Part shown: positions 26,506 through 33,570 of the stretch, piece after piece
Position numbering within the stretch: position 1 is the first letter of the stretch
Layout of the letters: each line of letters starts with the position of its first letter
Notes under the pieces: generated by a model
The model's input: the letters and a program-made list of their open reading frames with translations, nothing else
What the model was told of the DNA's origin: nothing
Databases searched by the model: none
Made by a program: the position numbers and the translations under genes
DNA from: JANLUX01 sp031366005
GTDB lineage: Bacteria > Bacteroidota > Bacteroidia > AKYH767-A > OLB10
Assembly (NCBI GenBank): GCA_031366005.1
Contig: JANLZB010000096.1
Location: forward strand, 1 to 36,920
DNA: 36,920 nucleotides
Reading direction: 5' to 3'

Positions 26506-26546
26506 AAAAAATCAAAGCAGGCATCATATGCCTGCTTTGATTTTTT
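26506..26546. terminator. Bidirectional rho-independent terminator
   Basis: A perfect 18-bp inverted repeat (26506-26523 with 26529-26546) with a 5-base loop. It begins with six A and ends with six T, so it works on both strands. It lies between the convergent cargo gene (stop 26465) and the coiled-coil lipoprotein gene (stop at 26567). Confidence 0.95.
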
Positions 26547-26566
26547 AAAATTTAAAACCCGTTTAC

Positions 26567-27430
26567 TTATTCTGTAACTACTACGAGATATTTACTTGCA
26601 CTCCAGAATTTTTCAGGAATAGTAATTCGAAGATTGGTGGCTTTACCTTTAGCATCTTTATCTAAAGAATAGGAATCTTCAGGATGTGGGGTAATCACCT
26701 TTGCTTTGCTGTTAATAGGAATACTGCTTAATTGAGTATAATCAACTTTGGTAAATTTACTGTTGTCAAATTTTTCACTCATAGTTGCAGTTTTGCCCAT
26801 TCCTAATAATCCGCCTTTTTTATCAATGACTCCTGCATTTTCAAGGTCTTTAATTTTACCTATTACATAATACGCGGTATGCAATGCTGTAGTTTGCTCT
26901 GAAATGGTTTGTGATTGTGCAGCATTTTGTCCTGAGAGTGTATCAACATACGTTTGCAGCTGTGCAACATTAGCATTTAATGCGGCAAGTTGTTCATTAA
27001 GTGAAGCCAGCTCGCGATCCTTATCTGCCATTTGTGCGTTCAATGATTCAACCATTTTTTGAAGCTTACGGTTTTTGCCACTTGAATTTTTAAGTTTACG
27101 ATCCAGTTCCGCTATTTTCTCACGGTTTTGTTTCATGAGTTGATTAATAGCTGCTATGTTTTCATTGATACGTTCTTTAGCAGTTGCTTTTAACTCATTT
27201 TGATTGTCCATGTTGCGGCTAATGACATTCCCACGTGCTGCAACTGAATCAAGATTCATTTGAATCTCGTTATAAGATTCAAGGAAATCATTAAGAGAAG
27301 AATCACGATCGTTTACTACTGCCATCAATGAATCGCGCTCGCGGTTTGATCTTTCCAGTTCAGCTTTGTTGTTATTACAACTTTGAAACATCAGGAGTGA
27401 AAGTGCTGCGCCAATAAAATAATTTTTCAT
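26567..27430 (-). CDS. Coiled-coil lipoprotein, paralog A
   Basis: A 287-aa lipoprotein: the signal ends LLMFQSC with Cys18. Residues of about 20-190 are heptad-rich and predicted coiled coil (DRDSSLNDFLESYNEIQ, KIAELDRKLKN, LASLNEQLAALNANVAQLQ). A globular end follows with ALHTAYYVIGKI, KKGGLLGMGK, PHPEDSYSL and IPEKFWSASKYLVVV. It is probably attached to the inner leaflet of the outer membrane or to the inner membrane and projects into the periplasm. The adjacent gene at 27677 encodes a protein of the same length and design, so the pair arose by tandem duplication. It has its own promoter region and shares the terminator at 26506-26546. Function is unknown; the coiled-coil plus FWSxSKYLVVV end appears to define a Bacteroidota family. 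Confidence 0.85.
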   Translation of the reverse strand: MKNYFIGAALSLLMFQSCNNNKAELERSNRERDSLMAVVNDRDSSLNDFLESYNEIQMNLDSVAARGNVISRNMDNQNELKATAKERINENIAAINQLMKQNREKIAELDRKLKNSSGKNRKLQKMVESLNAQMADKDRELASLNEQLAALNANVAQLQTYVDTLSGQNAAQSQTISEQTTALHTAYYVIGKIKDLENAGVIDKKGGLLGMGKTATMSEKFDNSKFTKVDYTQLSSIPINSKAKVITPHPEDSYSLDKDAKGKATNLRITIPEKFWSASKYLVVVTE

Positions 27431-27603
27431 GTCTATAAAGATTTAAGTTAAAATTAATTGTTTGTATTGGTTTATTGCAAGTCGCAAAACCATGCCAATG
27501 AAAAAAATGATTTTTAATGTAGAATTATCTCCCCCTTACATCACAATCTTTTTATTATAAATAGTTGTAATTTTTTTTGAATAATGTTTTTAATTAAACA
27601 CTA

Positions 27604-27647
27604 TAAAAAAGTGGGCAGAACTAAATACCTGGCGGTATGTTCTGCCC
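27604..27647 (-). terminator. Rho-independent terminator after paralog B
   Basis: A 9-bp stem GGGCAGAAC/GTTCTGCCC (27613-27621 with 27639-27647) continues inward with ATACC/GGTAT (27625-27629 with 27634-27638). On the minus strand it is followed by TTTTTTATAG. It lies 30 bases after the stop of the gene ending at 27677, so the two tandem lipoprotein genes are separate transcription units. Confidence 0.9.
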
Positions 27648-27676
27648 TAACCAACCTAACCTATAAAAACCTGTCT

Positions 27677-28540
27677 TTATTTGTCAACCACCACCACAAG
27701 ATATTTGGATGAACTCCAGAATTTCTCAGGGTCTGTGATTAATAAGTCTTTTACGTTTTTGTTTTCAGTACGTTCAATTTTATAAGAGCCGCTTGGATGA
27801 TTTGTTACAAGCTCCGCATCTTTTGCAGTTATCTCAATCTTATCAAATTTGGTAATGTCAACCGGAGTGAATGCAGATGAATTAAAATCTTCTTTTAATT
27901 CTTTTGATTTACCTAAACCAAGAAAACCTCCCTCTTTTGATATTACTTGTTTGCCAACTAATTCTTTGCTGGTTCCGGTAGTATAATATGCTTTATGTAA
28001 TGCAGCAGTTTGTGTTTCTATCACTTGTGCTTTTTCATTACCTTGCATAGTGAGCGTATCCACAGTACTATTTAAAGTTGCAACTTTTGCATTTAATGCA
28101 ATTAACTGATCATTAAGCTGTGCCATCTCCTGATCCTTAACAGCAATTTGCTCATTGAGATTACGCACCATTTTGTCAAACTCTGCAACACGGCCACGGT
28201 AAGATTTTAGTTTCTTGTTAAGTTCTGCAATTTTTGTACGGTTCTCATCCATTAAGGTATTAATAGCCGCAATGGATTCTTTTATTCTGGCTTTGCTTGA
28301 TGTTTTAATCTCGGTATTCTGTGTGTTCCGGGAAATAATATTTTGTTTTTGTTGAATCTCCTGAAGGTTGGATTCAATTTCATTGAAGCCCTCAATAAAT
28401 TCATGTATTGTTGAATCTTTAAATGATGCTTCTGCTGTCAGATCCTGTTTCTCTTTCGTAAGGCGCTCTACCTGGCTTTTATAATCGGTGCAACCGAAAA
28501 TCAGGAAACATGCTGAGATAATTACTGCTATTTTCTTCAT
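27677..28540 (-). CDS. Coiled-coil lipoprotein, paralog B
   Basis: A 287-aa lipoprotein with Cys17 at the end of the signal (FLIFGC). It has a long coiled-coil middle (EIESNLQEIQQKQN, KIAELNKKLKSYRG, MAQLNDQLIALNAKVATLN). The C-terminal end has TAALHKAYYTTG, KEGGFLGLGKSKE, NHPSGSYKI and DPEKFWSSSKYLVVVV. It matches paralog A block by block and in exact length, though many positions differ. Paralogs with separate promoters and terminators suggest different conditions of expression. Its own terminator is at 27604-27647 and a TAACTTTG element lies about 85 bases upstream. Function is unknown; a periplasmic spacer or scaffold is plausible from the architecture alone. Confidence 0.85.
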   Translation of the reverse strand: MKKIAVIISACFLIFGCTDYKSQVERLTKEKQDLTAEASFKDSTIHEFIEGFNEIESNLQEIQQKQNIISRNTQNTEIKTSSKARIKESIAAINTLMDENRTKIAELNKKLKSYRGRVAEFDKMVRNLNEQIAVKDQEMAQLNDQLIALNAKVATLNSTVDTLTMQGNEKAQVIETQTAALHKAYYTTGTSKELVGKQVISKEGGFLGLGKSKELKEDFNSSAFTPVDITKFDKIEITAKDAELVTNHPSGSYKIERTENKNVKDLLITDPEKFWSSSKYLVVVVDK

Positions 28541-28624
28541 CTTTTTATTTTAAGGGTTTGTATTGTGAATAATTTTTAATGTTAATTCAAATGCGCATTT
28601 GCTAAACATGGGTAAACAACGTGC

Positions 28625-28657
28625 CAAAGTTAGTTATTATTGTATTTGTGGTTTCAA
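28625..28657 (-). promoter_or_regulatory. Candidate promoter for paralog B
   Basis: On the minus strand TTG (28657-28655) is followed after 22 bases by TAACTTTG (28632-28625), a match to the Bacteroidota -33/-7 promoter form with slightly long spacing. Transcription would start near 28618, giving a leader of about 78 bases. Confidence 0.5.
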
Positions 28658-28820
28658 TTACCCAACATTATTTATAGTTCACCCAATTAATATTTATATT
28701 TACCCATATTTATGGATTTTCACCCATTGATCCCGGTAACCAAATCCAGTCATCATTTCCCTACTATTTTTGGTTAATAAAAGTTCAGGATTCACTACTT
28801 TATGGAGGCATTTTAACTCT

Positions 28821-28828
28821 TACCTTTG
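28821..28828 (+). promoter_or_regulatory. Candidate -7 element (TACCTTTG) next to the desaturase start
   Basis: TACCTTTG matches TAnnTTTG and ends five bases before the ATG at 28834. As with the permease gene, its use would give a leaderless mRNA. A -33 TTG at normal spacing is not present. Confidence 0.35.
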
Positions 28829-28833
28829 TGCCT

Positions 28834-29913
28834 ATGTCAAAAATTAAATTCAATAACAAGATAAGTCCTTTCCATGATGCACTGCTCTCCAAAGCTGAAG
28901 CATATTTTAAAAACAATAATATCCGCCAGACGGGTAATTTTAAATTATACCATAAGACTATAGTATTAGGAGTTGCTCTTGTTGCCAATTATATAACACT
29001 TGTGTTTTTTACTCCTCCGGGATGGCTGACCGTTTTGCTTTGTGTTTTGTTGGGAGTAACCTTTGCTACTATTGGTTTCAATGTGATGCATGATGGAGCC
29101 CACGGAAGCTATTCAAGCAATAAACATATCAATAATATAATGGCGTTTTCCCTCAGCTTAATGGGTGGAAGTTCATTTATGTGGAAGATAAAACATAATC
29201 TTATCCATCATTCGTTTACCAATATAGAAGGAGTGGATGAGGACATTGACGTAAAACCATGGATGCGAATGAACGACCAACAACCGCGCTACTGGTTCCA
29301 CCGTTTTCAGCACATTTACTGGGTTATTTTATACGGAGCTACTTATTTTCTCTGGATATTTTTTATGGATTTTCAGAAATATTTTAAAAGACGTATTGGT
29401 GCTGTTCCAATAAGGAAAATGATTTTAAGAGAACATCTGGGATTCTGGGCGAGCAAGCTGGCTTACTTCTCTATCTTCTTATTAATTCCCATTTTTAATG
29501 TAGGATGGGCTGATACATTAATCGGTTATGCAATAGTTGTATTTGTAACAGGCTTATTAATTGCCGTTGTTTTTCAATTAGCACACATTGTGGGTGACAC
29601 CACCTTTCCGCAGCCGGATGAATCCACTAACAGGATTGAACAGGAGTGGGCATTGCACCAGGTGAACACCACAGCTAATTTTGCTACACGCAATAAGTTT
29701 GTATCATGGATGGTCGGTGGATTAAATTTCCAGGTGGAGCATCACCTCTTCCCACGCATTAGTCATATTCACTATCCTGCTATCAGCAAACTGGTGCGCG
29801 ACACCTGCCGTGAGTTTAATGTGCGTTACATTGAATACCCGACCATGATGAGTGCCATCAAAGCACATGTGAGGCATCTGCGCGATTTAGGTAAGAAAAG
29901 CAATTTCGCTTAA
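28834..29913 (+). CDS. Fatty acid desaturase, linoleoyl-CoA / front-end type
   Basis: A 359-aa membrane desaturase of the class containing linoleoyl-CoA (delta-6) desaturases. The histidine boxes are HDGAH at 86-90, HNLIHH at 121-126 and QVEHH at 300-304; a Gln at the start of box 3 is typical of front-end enzymes. Two hydrophobic hairpins lie before box 1 and between boxes 2 and 3. There is no fused cytochrome b5 domain. It starts MSKIKFNN; a GTG two codons upstream is possible but overlaps the promoter-like element. It belongs to a different desaturase class from the gene at 19033, so this organism can probably place double bonds at more than one position. Regioselectivity cannot be read from the sequence. 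Confidence 0.92.
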   Translation: MSKIKFNNKISPFHDALLSKAEAYFKNNNIRQTGNFKLYHKTIVLGVALVANYITLVFFTPPGWLTVLLCVLLGVTFATIGFNVMHDGAHGSYSSNKHINNIMAFSLSLMGGSSFMWKIKHNLIHHSFTNIEGVDEDIDVKPWMRMNDQQPRYWFHRFQHIYWVILYGATYFLWIFFMDFQKYFKRRIGAVPIRKMILREHLGFWASKLAYFSIFLLIPIFNVGWADTLIGYAIVVFVTGLLIAVVFQLAHIVGDTTFPQPDESTNRIEQEWALHQVNTTANFATRNKFVSWMVGGLNFQVEHHLFPRISHIHYPAISKLVRDTCREFNVRYIEYPTMMSAIKAHVRHLRDLGKKSNFA

Positions 29914-30032
29914 GAGTCTTTTATATTTCTTTACTTTTTTCCGAAAGCTCTGTTAATTGGCAGAAAAAACTCTTGCAATGACAAAAATTTTTCATGCTCA
30001 TTACCTGCAAGGTTGAAGTTCATTTGTAAAAT

Positions 30033-30482
30033 TCAAAACTTCAGTAAAACTATAAAACCCATTACCGCTATTATCAACGTTCTGATAAAAATCATTTTAG
30101 AAAATGTCGTTTTCCGGGTCATGAAAAAATAAAACGAAGTGAGGATGACAGGAATTAATATGACACTACCAATTAACAAAGGCTTCATTCCGCCACGATA
30201 ATGCATTACTTTATAAAGAATACCAGATAATGTAATTGCTAATAAATAACCTGTAACAAAAGCAGCAATAATTCTTTTCCAACCTGCCCTTTTATAAGAT
30301 GTTTTCGAAAACAAATCTTTAAACTTAAAGCTATTGAAGTAAGCAAAACTCAAAATAAAATAAAACACAATCAGTATCAGTAAGGAATATACAAATAGAA
30401 GACTGCCTCCACCCCAAGAACGAGATCTAAAAAAAATGCCTATCAACATTATAACTATTGCTACCCTTTCAATAATCTTCAT
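30033..30482 (-). CDS. Small polytopic membrane protein, function unknown
   Basis: A 149-aa protein with four or five hydrophobic segments (residues about 5-18, 27-50, 70-92, 101-118, 128-147). It starts MKIIERVAIVIMLIGIFF. The segment SGILYKVMHYRGGMKPLLIG resembles the FKIMHWPGA-type turn of several Bacteroidota membrane proteins, including GldL, but the rest does not look like GldL. There is no soluble domain, so it is unlikely to be an enzyme. It stands alone, upstream of the hairpin-rich gap. No family is recognised. Confidence 0.72.
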   Translation of the reverse strand: MKIIERVAIVIMLIGIFFRSRSWGGGSLLFVYSLLILIVFYFILSFAYFNSFKFKDLFSKTSYKRAGWKRIIAAFVTGYLLAITLSGILYKVMHYRGGMKPLLIGSVILIPVILTSFYFFMTRKTTFSKMIFIRTLIIAVMGFIVLLKF

Positions 30483-30649
30483 TTTTTTCGTTTGGTTTTA
30501 TCTTATGACTCTTTGATGTTTTGTTCCTTTGAATATTATTTACTTTCCACAAATCAACGGGCAAGTATAATACAATATTGAGTGGCCATTGGAAATCATA
30601 GCGACCACACGTTAAATATGGTAATAAGGTTTTTATTTCGCGTAACTGT

Positions 30650-30704
30650 TTTTTCTACTAAGGTTTGATATCATCCCATAAAATTTTAAACCTTAGTAGA
30701 AAAA
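30650..30704. repeat. Perfect 17-bp inverted repeat (hairpin 1)
   Basis: Bases 30650-30666 pair perfectly with 30688-30704 (TTTTTCTACTAAGGTTT and its complement) around a 21-base AT-rich loop. No gene ends nearby on the plus strand, so it is not an obvious terminator. Confidence 0.8.
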
Positions 30705-30757
30705 CATTTGATTCCAACTGTTCAACCTTGTTACCTTATTTTGATTAAATATTTTAT

Positions 30758-30821
30758 GCCATTGTTGGAGTTTTCTCCAACAATCCCAGTTTTTGTTGTT
30801 GAAGAAAACTCCAACAACGGC
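30758..30821. repeat. Long inverted repeat (hairpin 2)
   Basis: A perfect 15-bp stem (30762-30776 with 30803-30817) is extended outward by TGCC/GGCA after one mismatch and inward by CAACAA/TTGTTG. It lies 54 bases after hairpin 1 and does not follow a gene end. Confidence 0.8.
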
Positions 30822-30893
30822 AGAAAGGTAGGTTACCTAAAACTTATTGAGGAATACAGCAATAATAAAATAGGTAAATCAATAATCACTTAA

Positions 30894-30901
30894 TACATTT
30901 G
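30894..30901 (+). promoter_or_regulatory. Candidate -7 element (TACATTTG) for the gene at 30932
   Basis: An exact TAnnTTTG match that would start transcription near 30907, giving a leader of about 25 bases before the ATG at 30932. No -33 TTG is seen at the usual distance. Confidence 0.45.
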
Positions 30902-30931
30902 CTATACCCCCCTTAAAAAATAAATCTTCAG

Positions 30932-31294
30932 ATGAAATGTTTACTCACCCTGCTGCTGCTATGCGGATCATTGTATGGCAAAGCACAAAATCCTGTGGCA
31001 TCACCACCACAACAAGTGCCTGAATTAAACCATGTTCAGTTTAAAAAAAATTATAAGGCTGCCACTATTGTAGAACTTTCAGGTGTGATGATCGCTTTTG
31101 TGGGGAGTAATGTTAATGAGGATATAGCAGGTAAAAGTGCATTTGCAGTATTTGGTTCGAGCATTGCTTTGGGAGGATTGTTTTACAGTCTTTTTGCTTC
31201 TAGTGAAAGAAGCGCTCGCATAGAACAATTGAATAAACGCAGACTGCAGTTTGAACCCAGCCGGCAAGGTGTGGGTGTTAAGATGAAGTTTTAA
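30932..31294 (+). CDS. Small exported or membrane protein, function unknown
   Basis: A 120-aa protein. The first 18-19 residues look like a signal peptide (MKCLLTLLLLCGSLYGKAQ). Two hydrophobic stretches follow (TIVELSGVMIAFVGSNV and FAVFGSSIALGGLFYSLF), then a basic tail (RIEQLNKRRLQFEPSRQ) and the end VGVKMKF. It could be a small inner-membrane protein. Short Bacteroidota proteins with this plan are known as hypotheticals. It is convergent with the phosphatidyltransferase gene. Confidence 0.7.
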   Translation: MKCLLTLLLLCGSLYGKAQNPVASPPQQVPELNHVQFKKNYKAATIVELSGVMIAFVGSNVNEDIAGKSAFAVFGSSIALGGLFYSLFASSERSARIEQLNKRRLQFEPSRQGVGVKMKF

Positions 31295-31315
31295 TCCACG
31301 AATAAGGAATTAGAA

Positions 31316-31380
31316 AACGAATTGACGAATGCCATCACATCGTGAACAGATTCCTGAATTGTACCGATTCGTAATTCGTT
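31316..31380. repeat. Inverted repeat between convergent genes
   Basis: AACGAATTGACGAAT (31316-31330) is complementary, apart from one inserted base, to ATTCGTAATTCGTT (31367-31380). It lies between two convergent genes and may act as a weak bidirectional terminator. ACGAATT-type runs also occur as dispersed repeats in this phylum. Confidence 0.5.
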
Positions 31381-31388
31381 AAGATTAA

Positions 31389-31967
31389 TTATTTGTTATT
31401 TGATTTTAGCGCCCACCATAACCCATGCACGTTTGCACGCCATTCTTTAATCATCAGTACAAGAATTATTTCTTCAACCAGATCCAATGTGGTAATAATG
31501 GCAGTGATGATGAATAAACCGTAATGCGGGGTTTCGAGAAAAAATGCCGAGATAAAAAATAATCCTTGTAAAAGTGCGGCAATCTTTGCAAGGTAGGTGT
31601 GAAAGCTGGATATCTTTTTATATTTTATGAAAGCGATAATGAGCTCCACTAAAAACAGTATGAACGGTATGATAAAGACTATAATATTATTAAGCACAAA
31701 ATCGTGAAATACAATAACCATTGCAGTCATAGCAGCCACCACTGTAAGATCATCTGCAATGGAATCGAGCTTGGCACCTGTACGGCTTGTAACTTTTAAC
31801 TTTCGAGCAAGAAAACCATCCACAGCATCGGTTGAAAAACTTACTAGCAACAACCATTTGAACAACTGAATATGATTATTGAGGATAAGCACGACTAAAA
31901 CCGGAGCCATTACTAACCGGTAAAAAGTTAATCCGTTTACTATGATATATTCTTTTTTTAAAGTCAT
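31389..31967 (-). CDS. CDP-alcohol phosphatidyltransferase family protein
   Basis: A 192-aa inner-membrane enzyme that transfers a phosphatidyl group from CDP-diacylglycerol to an alcohol. The signature D-x2-DG-x2-AR-x8-G-x3-D-x3-D is exact: Asp47, Asp50, Gly51, Ala54, Arg55, Gly64, Asp68 and Asp72. Five or six hydrophobic segments surround it. The alcohol (glycerol phosphate, inositol, serine or other) cannot be decided from the motif. The small basic gene at 31977 lies 9 bases upstream on the same strand, so the two are likely one operon. Confidence 0.92.
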   Translation of the reverse strand: MTLKKEYIIVNGLTFYRLVMAPVLVVLILNNHIQLFKWLLLVSFSTDAVDGFLARKLKVTSRTGAKLDSIADDLTVVAAMTAMVIVFHDFVLNNIIVFIIPFILFLVELIIAFIKYKKISSFHTYLAKIAALLQGLFFISAFFLETPHYGLFIITAIITTLDLVEEIILVLMIKEWRANVHGLWWALKSNNK

Positions 31968-31976
31968 ATAATTACT

Positions 31977-32231
31977 TTACGATCTGGCAACAGATTTTAT
32001 TTTTTGCGCTTTATGAAGTTGACGTTCAACTTTTTTCTTTCTCTTTCTCTCCGTTTTCATTGATTTAGGTTCAAAAGCCGCCTTCATAAATTCATCCACT
32101 TTCACTTTTAGTTTATAGAGTTTCTCTTTTCGCGTAGTCTTAATTTTTTTTCCTTTGTTTTTTCGTAAAACATTTTGTAAAGCAGAAATAAATTTTTTTT
32201 TCGCTGAAACGGAATTTTCTTTTGCTGCCAT
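31977..32231 (-). CDS. Small, very basic hypothetical protein
   Basis: An 84-aa protein in which roughly four in ten residues are Lys or Arg (KKIKTTRKEKLYKLKVKVDEF in two parts, TERKRKKKVERQLHK). It has no signal peptide and is probably helical. It might bind nucleic acid or acidic lipids. The stop is 9 bases before the start of the phosphatidyltransferase gene, so both are likely on one transcript. Poly-T runs (on the plus strand) give a skewed composition, but it starts with ATG and the close spacing supports it. No family is recognised. Confidence 0.65.
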   Translation of the reverse strand: MAAKENSVSAKKKFISALQNVLRKNKGKKIKTTRKEKLYKLKVKVDEFMKAAFEPKSMKTERKRKKKVERQLHKAQKIKSVARS

Positions 32232-32367
32232 TGTTTTATTTATTTCGTTAATGTGCTTGGCGTACCCGGTATTTTTTACATAAACAATGCCATTGAGGTT
32301 AAAAGTGAGATATTGGGTATGGCACTGTTATTTATAATAGAAGTGTGAACACTTTACAATTATTACG

Positions 32368-32796
32368 ATGAATGATAAAATTACAATTTTAATGGTGGAT
32401 GATGATCCGGAGGACCGTATGGTTTTCTATGAAGCCATCAAAGAACTGAAAACAGAAGTTCAATGTGAGATGATGCCTGGTGGTGAAGAGGCATTACAAT
32501 ATTTAAATTCGTTATTACACCTTCCTGATTTATTATTTGTTGATATTAATATGGCACGGATGGATGGATATGAATTTTGTGCAGAATTAGAGAAAGAAGA
32601 AAAATATGCAGCTATTCCGGTAGTGATTTATGCAGGAGTAATTACTCGGGAAATAATAGATGAATTCCTTGAATTAGGTGCAAGTTATTTTTATGCAAAG
32701 CCTGTAACTATTGATGAGATTAAAAATATTATTCTCTCGGTGGTAGAAGCTGAAAAGTTAAAACTTAGTGATTCTTATTACCGTAATGTAGCTTAA
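32368..32796 (+). CDS. Single-domain response regulator with Ala at the switch position
   Basis: A 142-aa stand-alone receiver domain. The acidic pocket is Asp11-Asp12-Asp13, the phospho-acceptor is Asp59 in FVDINM, and the conserved lysine is Lys111 in YAKP. The residue usually Ser or Thr after strand 4 is Ala89 (VVIYAGV), so the normal Thr/Tyr coupling may be changed. The C-terminal tail KLKLSDSYYRNVA is short. No kinase is adjacent. A tiny membrane-peptide frame follows 8 bases after its stop. It resembles the receiver at 2137 in plan, and both belong to the Rcp1-like group. Confidence 0.9.
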   Translation: MNDKITILMVDDDPEDRMVFYEAIKELKTEVQCEMMPGGEEALQYLNSLLHLPDLLFVDINMARMDGYEFCAELEKEEKYAAIPVVIYAGVITREIIDEFLELGASYFYAKPVTIDEIKNIILSVVEAEKLKLSDSYYRNVA

Positions 32797-32804
32797 TTAC
32801 TGCT

Positions 32805-32918
32805 ATGAACAATAAAATGAATTCAGATTATTTTAAGAATGCCTGGTCAGGATTATTTCTTGTATTATGGCTTAGTGTATGTCTTTTAATAATAAGCGGA
32901 CTTGTTCAACTTAGCTGA
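32805..32918 (+). CDS. Putative 37-aa single-span membrane peptide
   Basis: An ATG frame 8 bases after the response regulator stop encodes MNNKMNSDYFKNAW followed by one hydrophobic span (SGLFLVLWLSVCLLIISGLV) and QLS. The clean hydrophilic head, single span and tight spacing look like a real small membrane protein, probably co-transcribed with the regulator. With only 37 codons it could be chance. Confidence 0.4.
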   Translation: MNNKMNSDYFKNAWSGLFLVLWLSVCLLIISGLVQLS

Positions 32919-32996
32919 GGGATTTTGTCTCATTCTGCTATAATTTAATTTATTTATACCTACTTTTACCTCTTCATTTTATAACTAAAGGAATTA

Positions 32997-33455
32997 ATGG
33001 GAAGATCACAGGAAAGTCTTAATAAAAAAGAAAAAGAAAAGCTAAGGCATAAAAAAAGACTTAATAAAGAGCAGAAAATGGAAGAACGCAAATCTTCCGG
33101 CAAAAAAAGTTTTGAAGATATGCTCGCTTATGTGGACGAAAACGGTCAACTCAGTTCCACACCTCCTGATCCTCTTAAAAAGAGAATTGTAAATGTTGAA
33201 GATATCACTATAGGTCATCATAAAGCTGAACCTGAAGTGGAAGATAAAGGCCCGAAAGAAGCAACCATTACTTTTTTTAACGAAAGCAAGGGTTATGGAT
33301 TTATTAAGGAACACCTTACTCAGCAAAGTTTTTTTGTACATATCCGTGGACTCGTTGATCCGGTTAAAGAAACGGATAAAGTAGTTTTTGAAGTTGAAAT
33401 GAGCCCTAAAGGTCCTAGTGCCATTAACGTGAAATTGCTGGCTGTAAAAAAATAA
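32997..33455 (+). CDS. Cold-shock-domain protein with basic N-terminal extension
   Basis: A 152-aa RNA-binding protein. Residues about 1-85 are a Lys/Glu-rich, probably disordered extension (LNKKEKEKLRHKKR). The C-terminal cold-shock domain starts EATITFFNESKGYGFIKE and has the two RNA-binding patches KGYGFI and SFFVHI, then VVFEVEMSPKGPSAINVKL. Ordinary CspA-type proteins are about 65-70 aa, so the extension makes it a longer, phylum-type variant. AAAGGA lies before the ATG, unusual here because most genes in the window lack any Shine-Dalgarno match. It probably acts as an RNA chaperone in the cytosol. Confidence 0.93.
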   Translation: MGRSQESLNKKEKEKLRHKKRLNKEQKMEERKSSGKKSFEDMLAYVDENGQLSSTPPDPLKKRIVNVEDITIGHHKAEPEVEDKGPKEATITFFNESKGYGFIKEHLTQQSFFVHIRGLVDPVKETDKVVFEVEMSPKGPSAINVKLLAVKK

Positions 33456-33570
33456 TCGCTTTAGGGCAATCATAAATTCAATAATCGTTTGTGCTGTGAA
33501 TATTTTTTTAGGGTTTGATATGTTGTTAATTTAAATAGATTAGCCCCATCAAACTAAAAAACCATAGAAA

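Larger units (their letters stand above)
30483..30931. other. Gene-free, hairpin-rich stretch
   Basis: About 449 bases between two divergent genes, with no reliable gene. It holds two strong inverted repeats, at 30650-30704 and 30758-30821, plus a promoter element at 30894 for the gene at 30932. A 61-codon frame at 30708-30893 crosses the second hairpin and looks accidental. Confidence 0.65.

Noticed and set aside
30708..30893. 61-codon plus-strand frame
   Set aside because: It crosses hairpin 2, has no start-site signal or family pattern, and ends just before a promoter-like element.
33042..33473. 143-codon minus-strand frame over the cold-shock gene
   Set aside because: Phe-rich because it mirrors the Lys/Glu-rich sense strand; the sense frame has the RNA-binding motifs.
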